Positions 7,946-16,807 of a stretch of 39,706 bases of DNA are shown piece after piece. The stretch comes from Bryobacterales bacterium (GTDB lineage Bacteria > Acidobacteriota > Terriglobia > Bryobacterales > Bryobacteraceae). The stretch is taken from assembly GCA_016789745.1 (NCBI GenBank), contig JAEUQF010000329.1, positions 1-39,706 on the forward strand, in the 5' to 3' direction. The number at the start of each line of letters is the position of its first letter. Within the stretch, counting starts at the first letter, position 1. The position numbers were made by a program, and so were the translations under genes. The notes below the pieces were generated by a model, which saw only the letters and a list, made by a program, of their open reading frames with translations, had not been told where the DNA came from and ran no database searches.

Positions 7946-9319
7946 CTACGTTCGGGGCAACGGGCGCGGGATGCCGAAGACTTTGCCTTCGTCGCCTTGG
8001 GCTTTCATCCAGGCGCGCACTTTTTCGCGAAGCTGCTGGAGGGTGCGGGCGTGGCTGGGGTCGGCGGCGAGGTTCTGCTGTTCGTGAGGGTCGGCTGTAA
8101 CGTCGTATAGCTCCTCGGGGGGATGTTCGTGGTAGCGCTTGACGACCGCCGCGGCTTTGGCGTCGCCGGCGGTGGCTTGTTTGGCCCAGGAATCGAAGTA
8201 GATGCGGCCGTCGTTGGGGCCGGCTTTGTCGATGTGGGTGGTGTATTGGAACTCGGGGTGGAGGTTGAGGATGTACTTGAAGCGCGCGGTGCGGACGCAG
8301 CGCATGGGGAAGACGTTCATGTTGCCGTCGCCGGAGTGGGCGGCGTAGATCTCGTCGCGGTGGCGCTTGGACTTGCCGCGGAGGACGGCGGCGAAGGAGC
8401 GGCCGTCTAAGCTGGCGGGCGCCTTTCCTCCGGCGAGTTCGACGAAGGTGGGAAGGAGGTCGCAGAAGCTGATGAGGGCGTCAGTGCGGGTGTTGGGCTG
8501 GATGACGCCGGGCCAGGCGGCGAGGAAGGGCATGTGGATGCCGGCGTCGTAAAGGCTCCACTTGGCGAAGGGCCACTGGGCGCCGTTATCGCTGGTGTAG
8601 AGGAAGAGGGTGTTGCTGCTGAGGAGCTTCCTGCAGAGGTTGTAGACTTCGCCTAGCTGGCGATCGGCGAAGGTGATGTCGGAATAGTATTTGGTGCGTT
8701 CGGCGCGGGTTTCCGGGGTGTCGGCGAAGGTGGGGGGCAGGTCGACCTGGGCTGGGTCATAGCCTTCATTCTGGCGCCAGTAGACGTGCGGGCTGTGGGA
8801 GCAGATGACGAGGCATACGGGCTTCGGGTTGGGGGCGGCGCTGCGTTGGGTGAGCCATTGTTCGACCACCTTCGTGTCGAGGTCGGCGTTGAGCGGGCCG
8901 CCGCGGATTTCGCTGGGGACGTGGGTCCAATCCTGGAAGTTGGCGGGCGGCTGGAAGTGGCTCTTGCCGAAGTGATAAGTTTCGTAGCCGAGTTCCTTGA
9001 GGTAGGTGGGCAGGGTTTTGATACCGGGGGTGATGCCGGAGTGGTTGGGGAGGGCTCCATTGCGGGCGGGCAGGAGGCCGGTGGCGAGGATGGATCTGGA
9101 CGGCACGCAGGTGGGCGATGCGGTGAAGACGCCGGTGAACACCATTCCTTCTTTGGCCATGGTCTCCATGTTCGGTGTGCGTACGGCGTTGCTGCCGTAG
9201 ACGGGCGAATCGAAGTAGCCGTGGTCGTCGGAGAGGAACAGGACGAGGTTCGGGCGGCTGTCTTGGGCGGCGCGGAGCAGCGGCGCGGCTGCGGTGGCGA
9301 GTAGGGTGCGTCGGGTCAT
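7946..9319 (-). CDS. Secreted type I sulfatase (Cys-type), second gene of a pair
   Basis: A 457-residue formylglycine-dependent sulfatase. A short Tat-like leader (MTRRTLLATAAAP) precedes 'PNLVLFLSDDHG', whose Asp31-Asp32 pair binds the active-site metal. The maturation signature C-x-P-S-R is present as CVPSR with Cys71, followed by 'SILATG'. Later metal-site and family motifs ('YTSDNGAQW', 'AKWSLYDAGIHMP') are intact. Such enzymes remove sulfate esters from glycans or other sulfated compounds in the periplasm; the substrate cannot be told from sequence. The frame stays open far upstream, but the real start is ATG 9319, which overlaps the stop of the upstream sulfatase as ATGA. No formylglycine-generating enzyme or radical-SAM maturase lies in the window, so maturation must come from elsewhere. 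Confidence 0.93.
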   Translation of the reverse strand: MTRRTLLATAAAPLLRAAQDSRPNLVLFLSDDHGYFDSPVYGSNAVRTPNMETMAKEGMVFTGVFTASPTCVPSRSILATGLLPARNGALPNHSGITPGIKTLPTYLKELGYETYHFGKSHFQPPANFQDWTHVPSEIRGGPLNADLDTKVVEQWLTQRSAAPNPKPVCLVICSHSPHVYWRQNEGYDPAQVDLPPTFADTPETRAERTKYYSDITFADRQLGEVYNLCRKLLSSNTLFLYTSDNGAQWPFAKWSLYDAGIHMPFLAAWPGVIQPNTRTDALISFCDLLPTFVELAGGKAPASLDGRSFAAVLRGKSKRHRDEIYAAHSGDGNMNVFPMRCVRTARFKYILNLHPEFQYTTHIDKAGPNDGRIYFDSWAKQATAGDAKAAAVVKRYHEHPPEELYDVTADPHEQQNLAADPSHARTLQQLREKVRAWMKAQGDEGKVFGIPRPLPRT

Positions 9320-10725
9320 TGTGGTCCTTGGAGAGTGGGCAGGGAGCGGCGCCAGGCGAGGAGCCGGTCCGCGAGAGTGCGTGCGAGTTTCGGTTTCTGT
9401 TCGGCGAGGTTGTGTTGTTCGGCGCGGTCGGCGGCGAGGTCGTAGAGGGCGAGTTGGGAGCCATCGTCCTGTAGGAGAAGTTTCCAGTTTTCGGAGCGCA
9501 GGGCGAGGTTGGGGCTTTGGTCCTGCGGGAGGCCCGGTCTCAGGTAGGAGGCGTCGCGGCCGTATTCCCAATAGAGATCCTTGCGGCGGCGGGAGGGTTT
9601 GCCGAGCACTGCGGCGGAGCAGTCCTCGCCATCGAAGGCGACTTTGGGGGTGGCGATGCCGGCCATTCGGCAGCAGGTGGGGAACAGATCGAGGGAACTG
9701 ATGACGGTGCGTTCGTCGGTGCGTCCTGGGGGGATGCGCCCGGGCCAGCGGGCGATCATGGGGACGCGGATGCCGCCTTCGTAGAGGCTCCACTTGCGGC
9801 CGCGGAGTCCGCCGGTGGAGCCGGGCGCTTCCTGCTTTTCGTTGTAGTAGCGGGGCCAGGCGGTGGGGCCGTTGTCGCTGAGGAGAATGACGATGGTGTT
9901 GCGCGCGAGGCCCTGCGCTTCGAGCCCGGCAAGGAGGCGGCCGAGCTGGCGGTCCATGCCTTCGATGGTGGCGTAATACTGCTGGAGGTACTTCCGCGGG
10001 GCGAAGCGGGCGTACTTGTCCACGAGGTCGGGAGGCGGGTCGTAGGCGTCGTGGACTTCGTTGAGCCAGAGGTGGGTGTAGAAGGGTTTTCGGGCGGCTT
10101 TGGCTTTTTGCGTGAACGCGAGAGTGCGGTCGACGTAGAGGCTGGTGAGTTCGCGCTGGGGGGCGTGGGTGATGGTGCCGCGGCCGAGCTTTTCGCTGAG
10201 TTTGGAGAGATTGCCGGGGGGCAGGACGCGATCGCCGAGGCCTTCGAAGGAGGTGAAGGATTCGTCGAAGCCGTAGTCGGTGGGGAGCGGGGCATCGCCG
10301 ACGTCGCGGCCGCCGCCCATGTGCCATTTGCCGAAGTGGCCGGTGGCGTAGCCAGCCTGGTGGAAGGTACGGGCGACGGAGGGGGCGGCGGGATCGAGGT
10401 AGTCACGCATGCCGCGTTTGCGGTGGGAGGCGCGCGAGTCGAGGTAGGAGTAGATGTAGTGGCGCGAGGGGCATTGGCCGGTGGTGATGCCGACGCGGGA
10501 GGGCGAACAGACGGGCGAGGCGACGTAGGCCTGGGTGAAGCGAATGCCTTCGGAGGCGAGGCGGTCTATGTGGGGTGTTGCGGCGACGCCGCCATAGCGG
10601 CCGAGGTCGGCGTAGCCCATGTCGTCGATGAGGATTTGGAGGATGTTGGGTTTGGGGCGGGGGGCGGCAGTGGAGGTGGCTGCCGTTGCGGCGGCGCAGG
10701 CTCCCATGAAGTCGCGGCGATGCAT
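9316..10725 (-). CDS. Secreted type I sulfatase (Cys-type), first gene of a pair
   Basis: A 469-residue sulfatase with a Tat-type leader (MHRRDFMGACAAATAA). It has the metal-binding Asp34-Asp35 in 'ILIDDMGYADLG' and the maturation motif CSPSR with Cys73, followed by 'VGITTG'. 'SDNGPTAWPRYY' and 'GGIRVPMIARWPG' are further family hallmarks. It is related to arylsulfatase A-like enzymes but clearly different from its downstream partner, so this is not a recent duplication. Its TGA (9316-9318) overlaps the ATG of the second sulfatase, implying translational coupling and probably sequential action on one substrate. ATG 10725 was chosen because the Tat motif follows directly; an in-frame ATG at 10746 is the alternative. 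The gene diverges from the TonB-C/Sel1 gene across an 85-bp gap. Confidence 0.93.
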   Translation of the reverse strand: MHRRDFMGACAAATAATSTAAPRPKPNILQILIDDMGYADLGRYGGVAATPHIDRLASEGIRFTQAYVASPVCSPSRVGITTGQCPSRHYIYSYLDSRASHRKRGMRDYLDPAAPSVARTFHQAGYATGHFGKWHMGGGRDVGDAPLPTDYGFDESFTSFEGLGDRVLPPGNLSKLSEKLGRGTITHAPQRELTSLYVDRTLAFTQKAKAARKPFYTHLWLNEVHDAYDPPPDLVDKYARFAPRKYLQQYYATIEGMDRQLGRLLAGLEAQGLARNTIVILLSDNGPTAWPRYYNEKQEAPGSTGGLRGRKWSLYEGGIRVPMIARWPGRIPPGRTDERTVISSLDLFPTCCRMAGIATPKVAFDGEDCSAAVLGKPSRRRKDLYWEYGRDASYLRPGLPQDQSPNLALRSENWKLLLQDDGSQLALYDLAADRAEQHNLAEQKPKLARTLADRLLAWRRSLPTLQGPQ

Positions 10726-10810
10726 TCCGGGATCAGAATAACGCATTGTGGGGGCGATGCTGTTGTCCGTTTTCCGCATGATAAGCTTGCGTGACAGAAG
10801 AGTACACAGA

Positions 10811-11842
10811 ATGTGGATGCGTGGGGTCGCTTTCTTGTGCGCCGTGTTCGGGGTGCTGGCCCAGGAGACGGTGGAAGTGTTCAAGCTTGGGCCCGATGTG
10901 ACGCCGCCGAAGCTGGTGAAGAAGTCGGAGCCGAAGTTTTCCAAGCAGGCCGAAGAAGTGGGGTTGGAGGGCACGGTCATTCTGGAGGTGGTGGTTACCG
11001 ACAAGGGAGTGCCGAGTCAACTGCGCGTGGTGCGTCCGTTGGGGTACGGACTGGATGAAGAGGCGATGGCGGCGGTGAAGAAATGGCGATTCGCGCCGGG
11101 AGAGAAGGCGGGGCGTCCGGTGAACGTGCTGGCGACGATTGAGGTGAACTTTCGTTGGTTGGACCGGCCGGCGCCGCGGATCGACGGGCGGCTGGAGCGG
11201 TTTATGCCTGCCTATCGAGTGTTGGAGCAGGGCAATGCGGATACGGCGGCCAGGGAGGAGGCGGTGCGGACGATTCTGGGTCTTAGCGAAGCCGGGTTGC
11301 CGGAGGCGCAGTTCGTGGCTGGGACGTGGAAGCTGAAGGGACAGCCGAAGCTTGCGATCGCCGCGGATAGCGCGGTTGGGTTGGCGTTGCTGCGGAAGTC
11401 GGCTGCGGCGCGGTATGGGCCGGCGATGTACGTGTTGGCGAAGCGGGGAGTGGAGGGCGAGGATGGGCCGGCGGATGTTAGTGCGGCGATGAAGCAGATG
11501 CATGAGGCGGCGGGCAGGGGGAGTCCGCAGGCGCAATATTTTTTGGGGACGCGGTACGAGGAAGGAAACGGGGTGGCACAGGACGCGGGCAAGGCTGAGT
11601 TTTACTTCCGGCAGTGTGCGTATGATCGGGTGCCGCAATGCCAGTACCGGCTGGGGAAGCTGCTGTTGGGGTCGAGCGCGACGCGGGAGCGGGACCGGGT
11701 GCCGGCGATTGCGTATCTGGAGTTGGCGGGAGCAGGGGGCGTCGCGGAGGCGCGGGCGCTGGGGGCCGACGGCAGGGCGAAGCTGACGGCGGAGGATGTG
11801 GAGACGCTGGAGAAGTTGAAGCCGACGCTGGTACGGGAGTGA
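10811..11842 (+). CDS. Exported TonB C-terminal domain protein with Sel1-like repeats
   Basis: A 343-residue protein from ATG 10811 (an in-frame frame opens at 10748, but the signal peptide starts at MWMRGVAFLCAVFGVLAQ). After cleavage comes a TonB C-terminal-like domain (about residues 35-115: 'GLEGTVILEVVVTDKGVPSQLRV', 'LDEEAMAAVKKWRFAPG'). The remainder is alpha-helical with Sel1/TPR-like repeats ('GSPQAQYFLGTRYEEGNGVAQD', 'VPQCQYRLGKLLLG'). A canonical TonB has an uncleaved membrane anchor and a Pro-rich spacer; both seem absent here, so it may act as a periplasmic scaffold rather than as an energy transducer. It is divergent from the sulfatase pair and convergent with the next operon, with only 18 bp between the stops. 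Confidence 0.8.
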   Translation: MWMRGVAFLCAVFGVLAQETVEVFKLGPDVTPPKLVKKSEPKFSKQAEEVGLEGTVILEVVVTDKGVPSQLRVVRPLGYGLDEEAMAAVKKWRFAPGEKAGRPVNVLATIEVNFRWLDRPAPRIDGRLERFMPAYRVLEQGNADTAAREEAVRTILGLSEAGLPEAQFVAGTWKLKGQPKLAIAADSAVGLALLRKSAAARYGPAMYVLAKRGVEGEDGPADVSAAMKQMHEAAGRGSPQAQYFLGTRYEEGNGVAQDAGKAEFYFRQCAYDRVPQCQYRLGKLLLGSSATRERDRVPAIAYLELAGAGGVAEARALGADGRAKLTAEDVETLEKLKPTLVRE

Positions 11843-11860
11843 TGGCCGTGGCGGGGTGCT

Positions 11861-13480
11861 TCACGGTCGGCTTCGCATGAGGATGGCGTTCAACACCGCC
11901 CTGGTCTCGTTGTCTTGGCAATCCACGAGGGCGGCGGCGGTTTCTGCGAACACCGCGGCATTGAGAAGGCTGTCGTTCCAACCGGACAGCGCCTCGGCTG
12001 CGGTCAACCGGTGGAAACGGATGCGGCTGCGGAGGCCGGCTCGGAGGATGGGCCAGCCGCTGCCGGGGAAGTCGGAAAGGGCCTGGAGGATCTGGAGGAG
12101 CAACTGGCCGTACACGGACGCCAGATCCGGTTCGGTGAGACCGTAGATTCCGCCGGTGTGTACTCGTGGCATGGGGATGGCAAGGAGTTCGGCCTGGCGC
12201 GCGGTCTGGACAGGATCGTGCTGATCGAGGTGTAGGAAGGCCGTTGCCCATTGGAGGACCGGGTCCAGGTCTGTGTCGTCGACAGCGGCGGCGAGCACGA
12301 TGTCGAACCAGGTCAGGTCGCCTTCGTGCAGCCACGTCACCGACGGCTTCTCGCGCGGGTAGAGGCGCGACCAACGGAAGAGCAGGTCTTCGGGCCAGCT
12401 GGGACGCTGCAGGTACGCAAGACCTTGTTGCGAGAGCTGCTTGAGAATGGCACTTGTCCAGACCGTCGGGGCTTCCGGCGGTTCATTGGGGCGCGTCTTT
12501 TCAGCGAAGTTGACGATAGTCGCCACCGCCCAGAAGAGGCGCTCCTGCGGCGGGTGGCGTTCGCAGTGCGACAGCAGGAGGCTGCAGGCTTCCGGACCCA
12601 CGGCGTAGTCCGCGAGGTCCTTCACGTTCGATGGTCCACAGCTGCTGAGGGCACGGAGAATCTCGGCCAGATCGAGCAACTCGGCGAGGTCGACGTGATC
12701 GGAGCGTAGGCGGCCGATCAGATCGCCGAGGACGGCGGACTGGTAGGCGGTGTAGTCGACGATGAGGGTGTTTTTGTAGCCTTCCCGCAGAAGCCAGTTT
12801 CGGTTCTCCGGCTTTGCCACGCTTGTGAGTGCATTGATGGCATGGATTCGCCCCCAAGACTGGTGGACCCTGGCAAGGTCGAGCAGTTTTTCTTCGTCGG
12901 CGCCGTAGCGGGCTGCGATGAGATCACAGGCCCAGCCGGAGAATGTGTCATGGAGGCCGAACAGGTGAATCGTATCGAGTGGCGGCACGGGCCCGGTTCG
13001 GCGCAGCATGTGAAGAGCGAACTTTACGGGGTGGATGTCGGGTGTGTTCTGGAGGAGCCAGTGCAGGTAGGGGTAGGCGAGAGCATGGTCCAAGACCGCA
13101 TCGCTCCCCGGCAGAGCATCAAAGGTGGCAAGAGTACGGAAGTGCCAACGGTAGCCGGAAATCAGAAGCTGATAGAGGGTGATGCTGGAAGGAAGGTCGC
13201 GCTCGCGGAGTGTTCTTCCCAGGAGTTCCAACAGCACGGGCGCGAGTTCGGTGTCGGTACCGGTCTGCGGGACTGCCGGTTCGATGATCTGAGCGAACAG
13301 TTCTCTGTGCTGGACGAGTTCCGGGAGGGGCAGTTCCACCAACTTTCGGATGTTGTGGCAAGGCAGTTCGAGGTAGCTGTTGCCATTGCGGAGTTCTTGT
13401 TTGTGCTCCAGAAGGACGGGATAGAGGGGAACGCGCCCGCTGGCCCAGGGGGTAATGTCGGCGAATGTATCGGCAGGCAT
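11861..13480 (-). CDS. Hypothetical alpha-helical (HEAT/ARM-like) repeat protein
   Basis: A 539-residue protein that is predominantly helical by inspection, with many Leu-rich amphipathic segments ('LLDLARVHQSWGRIHAINAL', 'LAELLDLAEILRALSSCG'). This pattern is reminiscent of HEAT or ARM solenoids that bind partners rather than catalyse. No catalytic motif, signal peptide or membrane segment is visible, so it should be cytoplasmic. The start at ATG 13480 follows the upstream stop by 10 bp, placing it last in a five-gene minus-strand operon. The frame also opens upstream at 13546, but that part overlaps the end of the deacetylase-like gene. I do not recognise a characterised homologue, and its role in a polysaccharide locus is unexplained. 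Confidence 0.72.
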   Translation of the reverse strand: MPADTFADITPWASGRVPLYPVLLEHKQELRNGNSYLELPCHNIRKLVELPLPELVQHRELFAQIIEPAVPQTGTDTELAPVLLELLGRTLRERDLPSSITLYQLLISGYRWHFRTLATFDALPGSDAVLDHALAYPYLHWLLQNTPDIHPVKFALHMLRRTGPVPPLDTIHLFGLHDTFSGWACDLIAARYGADEEKLLDLARVHQSWGRIHAINALTSVAKPENRNWLLREGYKNTLIVDYTAYQSAVLGDLIGRLRSDHVDLAELLDLAEILRALSSCGPSNVKDLADYAVGPEACSLLLSHCERHPPQERLFWAVATIVNFAEKTRPNEPPEAPTVWTSAILKQLSQQGLAYLQRPSWPEDLLFRWSRLYPREKPSVTWLHEGDLTWFDIVLAAAVDDTDLDPVLQWATAFLHLDQHDPVQTARQAELLAIPMPRVHTGGIYGLTEPDLASVYGQLLLQILQALSDFPGSGWPILRAGLRSRIRFHRLTAAEALSGWNDSLLNAAVFAETAAALVDCQDNETRAVLNAILMRSRP

Positions 13481-13490
13481 TGCCACCGGT

Positions 13491-14849
13491 CTAGAGTACC
13501 AGCGCCGATTCTCCCTTCGGCAAGTCGAAGCAGGTGAGGAGGTCACTGCCCTGGCGGCACCAGGTGTTGGCTTTCAACTGCAGCGGTGCTTTTACTTCGG
13601 TTAGTGTCACCTGGGATTGGCCGGCTTTCACTACCGGCGGTTTGGTTATCTGGCGGCCGGTGAGCTTCACGGTGAACTCCGGGCACGCGTAGGGCGCGCG
13701 CAGGGCCAGGCCGGTGCTATTGGCGGTGATGGTGGTGAGTTCCTTGGCGGCCCAATAGCGGGCCAGTTCGCTGAGCTTCATCCAGATGAGATTGTCATGG
13801 GAGGCGTGGAGGCGGCGGGTGACCTCCTTGATGATGTTGAAGCCGGACTCGGTGCCGTTGAAGTAGATGCCGGGCCAGTGGCAATACATGACGGCGGGCT
13901 CGCCGCGGCGGATAACTTCCTGCATGCGGCCGCCTTTCAGATCGGGCGTGACCATGAGGTTGACGTCGCCTTCGACGACGGCATCCCAGCCGCCGAACCA
14001 GTCGCTGGTGCAGCCGATGATGGAGACGACGCAGCGCGGGTCGGGGCCGTCGAGGCCAGTGGCGTACTCCACGCGCGGCGCAACGCTGCGGCTATCGGTG
14101 AAGGCATGGCGGAAGTAGTGGGGAATCTCGGTGCCGTGTACGTCGCGGCAGGACTGCAGTACGGCTTGGGCGAGTTCGGGCAGCACGCGGCCGCCAAAGC
14201 CGCCGGGCGTCGTGATGCCTTCGCAGTGCAGGCCGGCGTTCTTCAGGATGCGGAGGGCGTAGGAGAGGTAGTCGGTGAGCTCGTCAGCGGATCTGCCGAC
14301 GGTCCAGCCGAAGTTTTCCATGTAGCGTTCGGTGCGCTCTTCGAAGGGGCGGCCGGTTTTGGTGTTGATGACCCAGGTGTGGGTGACCATCTCCGGATGG
14401 ATGTCCCAGTTGGGCATGATGGTGGAGCGGACAAGTTTGAGGCTGTCTTCCAGTTGGCGGCGAGTCCAGCCGGGCACTTCGCGATCCATCCAGCCGACGC
14501 AGGCGGGGTTGGGGACGATGCTGTATTTGCCCTTCACGCCGTTCTCGATGCACCATTCGCCGAACTTGCGGACGAAGGAATCGGGGATTTCGCGGGGCAT
14601 TTCGCGCCAGGGCTGCTTGTAGCGGTCGGGGAAGACTTCCTGGAACTGCGGGATGCAGAAGTGGGCGAGGTTGACCAGGCAGGTGGAGTCGTCAATCATC
14701 AGGGCGACGGGCACGCGGGTGCGCGGGTTGACGACGGTGACCGAGTCGGGGCGCGCGGGCGGGCGCTGGCCGGCGATCTGGGCGGCGGCGGGGAGGGCGG
14801 TGAGGCCGGATGCCAGCAATTCGGCGAAGTGGCGGCGGGTGTAATTCAT
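13491..14849 (-). CDS. Exported polysaccharide-deacetylase-like (NodB-fold) protein
   Basis: A 452-residue protein with a Tat-type leader (NYTRRHFAELLASGLTALPAAAQ), so likely periplasmic. The mature domain has a candidate NodB metal triad: Asp53-Asp54 in 'ALMIDDSTC', and His151 and His156 in 'IHPEMVTH' (the HxxxxH pattern). It also has 'GITTPGGFGG' and a later 'YCHWPGIYFNGTES' segment. NodB-fold enzymes remove N- or O-acetyl groups from glycans. Similar acidobacterial proteins are annotated only as glycoside hydrolase/deacetylase family, so the substrate is unknown. ATG 14849 has GGAG 6 nt upstream in the 20-bp gap after the esterase stop. Context with a sugar-linked ROK regulator and an esterase supports a role in carbohydrate breakdown. 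Confidence 0.78.
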   Translation of the reverse strand: MNYTRRHFAELLASGLTALPAAAQIAGQRPPARPDSVTVVNPRTRVPVALMIDDSTCLVNLAHFCIPQFQEVFPDRYKQPWREMPREIPDSFVRKFGEWCIENGVKGKYSIVPNPACVGWMDREVPGWTRRQLEDSLKLVRSTIMPNWDIHPEMVTHTWVINTKTGRPFEERTERYMENFGWTVGRSADELTDYLSYALRILKNAGLHCEGITTPGGFGGRVLPELAQAVLQSCRDVHGTEIPHYFRHAFTDSRSVAPRVEYATGLDGPDPRCVVSIIGCTSDWFGGWDAVVEGDVNLMVTPDLKGGRMQEVIRRGEPAVMYCHWPGIYFNGTESGFNIIKEVTRRLHASHDNLIWMKLSELARYWAAKELTTITANSTGLALRAPYACPEFTVKLTGRQITKPPVVKAGQSQVTLTEVKAPLQLKANTWCRQGSDLLTCFDLPKGESALVL

Positions 14850-14869
14850 GTTGGTCTCCTGATACCGTT

Positions 14870-16807
14870 TCATTGCAGGCAGGCGGCGAGGGACTCGCAG
14901 CGGGTCCCGGCGGGGTTCGGCATTTCGCCGTAGACTCGCACTTTCGCTCCCAACAGTGCCGTGGTGCGGGGGATATCGGTGTAGCGAAGGATGCCGAGGT
15001 AGTGCGGCCCCGCACGGTGAGAGGCGGGCGGCGAGTGCAGCACAACGCGGGCGACGTTGCCATCGAGCAGCGCGGCGTAGAGGCCGTTGACGCCCAGGGC
15101 ACCGGTGCCGGTGATGGCGAGCCGGGTGGTGTCGGTGTTGTCCAGGGTGCGCAGCAGTTCAAGGGCGCGGAGGAGTTCGTAGACCTGGATGGATTCGAGC
15201 GTAGTGCCCACGGCCATGGCCTGGCGTTTCATGTGATGCAGCGAGTCGTTATCGGAATAGCTGCGCAGATTGCGTTCGAGGGCGCGGCTGCCGCGATCGA
15301 GGGTCTCCACCAGCAGCACGGCACGGTCGCCCCAGGCGTTGCGTTCGAGCGGTTGCTCGTTGCCCCAGACGGGGATGCCGCGACGATGGTCGGCGAGGAG
15401 GAGAGTGGGCAGCTTCTTCGATGCCGGTGTATCCGCGGGAAGGGAATACACGGCTTTTACGCGCAGGCCTTCGAGTCCGGTGAAGGTGACGCGGCGGGTG
15501 GTGCGGCCTTGCGTGGTAACCGGCTCGCCCCACTGCGGATCGAGCGGCGCGGGTGTGTGGGGGAAGTAGGCGAAGACTTCGCGGCGCAGTGTGTCGGCGA
15601 GGGCTTTTGCGGTGGAGAGCGGCGGAGGTGAGGTTGCGAAGAGGGCTTCGTCGGCGCGCGTGAGGCGTTCGTCGAGCGGGGTGCCGATGCGGTAGCAGAC
15701 CAGGCGCTCGGCCGGCGGTTCGTCGATGGGGCCTTCTTTGTCGACTGGCGCGGTGCGGCTCAGGAATTCCCGTAGAAAGAAGGAATAAACAGGCAGGCGG
15801 ATGGCTTCGATGTCGTTATGGCCGCCGGGAGCGATGGCGGTCTGGAGAGCCTGTTCGGCGCCGTACAGCTTGTAGGCCTGGCGCATGGTGCCGATGAGGT
15901 CGTCGAAGGCGTTCATGGGGAAGCCGGGGTCGGCGTCGGCATTGGCTTCCAGGTGCGGGCGCGGGGCGATAAGCGCGCCGATTTCTTCATATAGAAGGCC
16001 GTAGCGGTTGATGGGGAACTGGCAATCGCAGTGGGCAAACGTGAGGCGCTGCTTGACCCATTCCTTGGTGGAGAGCGTCCCGGAGACGGGCGCGGAGGCG
16101 CGGATGCGGTCGTCGAGGGCGGCCAGGAAGAAGGTGGTCATGCCGCCGCCGGAGCGGCCGGTGGCGCCGATGCGTTCCGGGTCGAGATCTGGGCGGGAGA
16201 CGAGATAATCGACGGCGCGTTTGGCGTTCAGCAGTTCGACGGCCAGGGGAGAAAAGCCGCGGCTATACCAGTGGAACCAGGCGTTGGAATACACGCCGTG
16301 ATGGGTGAACTCGACTTCGCCCATCTCGATGTTGTCCATGACGAGGGCAGCGATGCCGTTCTGGGCAAACCAGGCGCCGTGCTTTTTGTAGTAGTTCTTG
16401 CTGGCATGACCGCACTGGTAGAGGATGACGGGATAGGGCTTGGCGGCATTGCGCGGGAGGTAGAGGTTGGAGGTGGAATAGAGGCCGGGCGCCGATTCGA
16501 TGACGATGTTCTCCATCGTGTAGTTGGCGAAGGTTTCGGTGCTGGTGAGGGTGGCGCGGGGTACGCCCCGCGGCGGTTTCCAGTCGTGCCAGAGCGAGCG
16601 TTCGAGTTTCGCGCGGAGCGGGCCTTTGCGCTGTTCCCAGGCGGCGCGGGAGTCCAACGCATGGAGGTGCTGGCGTTGTCTGGCCTCCACGGCGTGGTCA
16701 AAGTGCGCCTGCAACGCCTCATACTCCGGGGGGCCGGTGGTGGGGCGATTCGTGTTCTGTCCGGCCAGCAAGCCGGCCAGCAGCAGCAAGAGCAGTGTAC
16801 GTTTCAT
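14870..16807 (-). CDS. Secreted esterase with two alpha/beta-hydrolase domains, the second degenerate
   Basis: A 645-residue protein with signal peptide MKRTLLLLLLAGLLAGQ. The first domain (about 60-345) resembles the acetyl-xylan-esterase/abhydrolase family, with 'VILYQCGHASKNYY', nucleophile Ser219 in GRSGG and a likely catalytic His330 in 'APGGHNDIE'. The second half (about 400-645) repeats the fold, but the nucleophile-elbow position reads GTGALG, with no Ser, so it is probably non-catalytic. Family members remove acetyl groups from xylan or other acylated sugars in the periplasm. The ATG at 16807 overlaps the TGA of the ROK gene (ATGA), so the two are translationally coupled. Similar double-domain proteins are frequent in Acidobacteria and Planctomycetes by recollection. 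Confidence 0.85.
   Translation of the reverse strand: MKRTLLLLLLAGLLAGQNTNRPTTGPPEYEALQAHFDHAVEARQRQHLHALDSRAAWEQRKGPLRAKLERSLWHDWKPPRGVPRATLTSTETFANYTMENIVIESAPGLYSTSNLYLPRNAAKPYPVILYQCGHASKNYYKKHGAWFAQNGIAALVMDNIEMGEVEFTHHGVYSNAWFHWYSRGFSPLAVELLNAKRAVDYLVSRPDLDPERIGATGRSGGGMTTFFLAALDDRIRASAPVSGTLSTKEWVKQRLTFAHCDCQFPINRYGLLYEEIGALIAPRPHLEANADADPGFPMNAFDDLIGTMRQAYKLYGAEQALQTAIAPGGHNDIEAIRLPVYSFFLREFLSRTAPVDKEGPIDEPPAERLVCYRIGTPLDERLTRADEALFATSPPPLSTAKALADTLRREVFAYFPHTPAPLDPQWGEPVTTQGRTTRRVTFTGLEGLRVKAVYSLPADTPASKKLPTLLLADHRRGIPVWGNEQPLERNAWGDRAVLLVETLDRGSRALERNLRSYSDNDSLHHMKRQAMAVGTTLESIQVYELLRALELLRTLDNTDTTRLAITGTGALGVNGLYAALLDGNVARVVLHSPPASHRAGPHYLGILRYTDIPRTTALLGAKVRVYGEMPNPAGTRCESLAACLQ

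Noticed and set aside
9320..10327. In-frame N-terminal extension of the downstream sulfatase
   Set aside because: The frame stays open but encodes an Arg/His/Pro-rich stretch overlapping the upstream sulfatase; the Tat leader and ATGA overlap place the start at 9319.
9517..10794. 425-codon plus-strand frame rich in Gly, Ala and Val
   Set aside because: It is the antisense of the first sulfatase gene and has the composition typical of such shadows.
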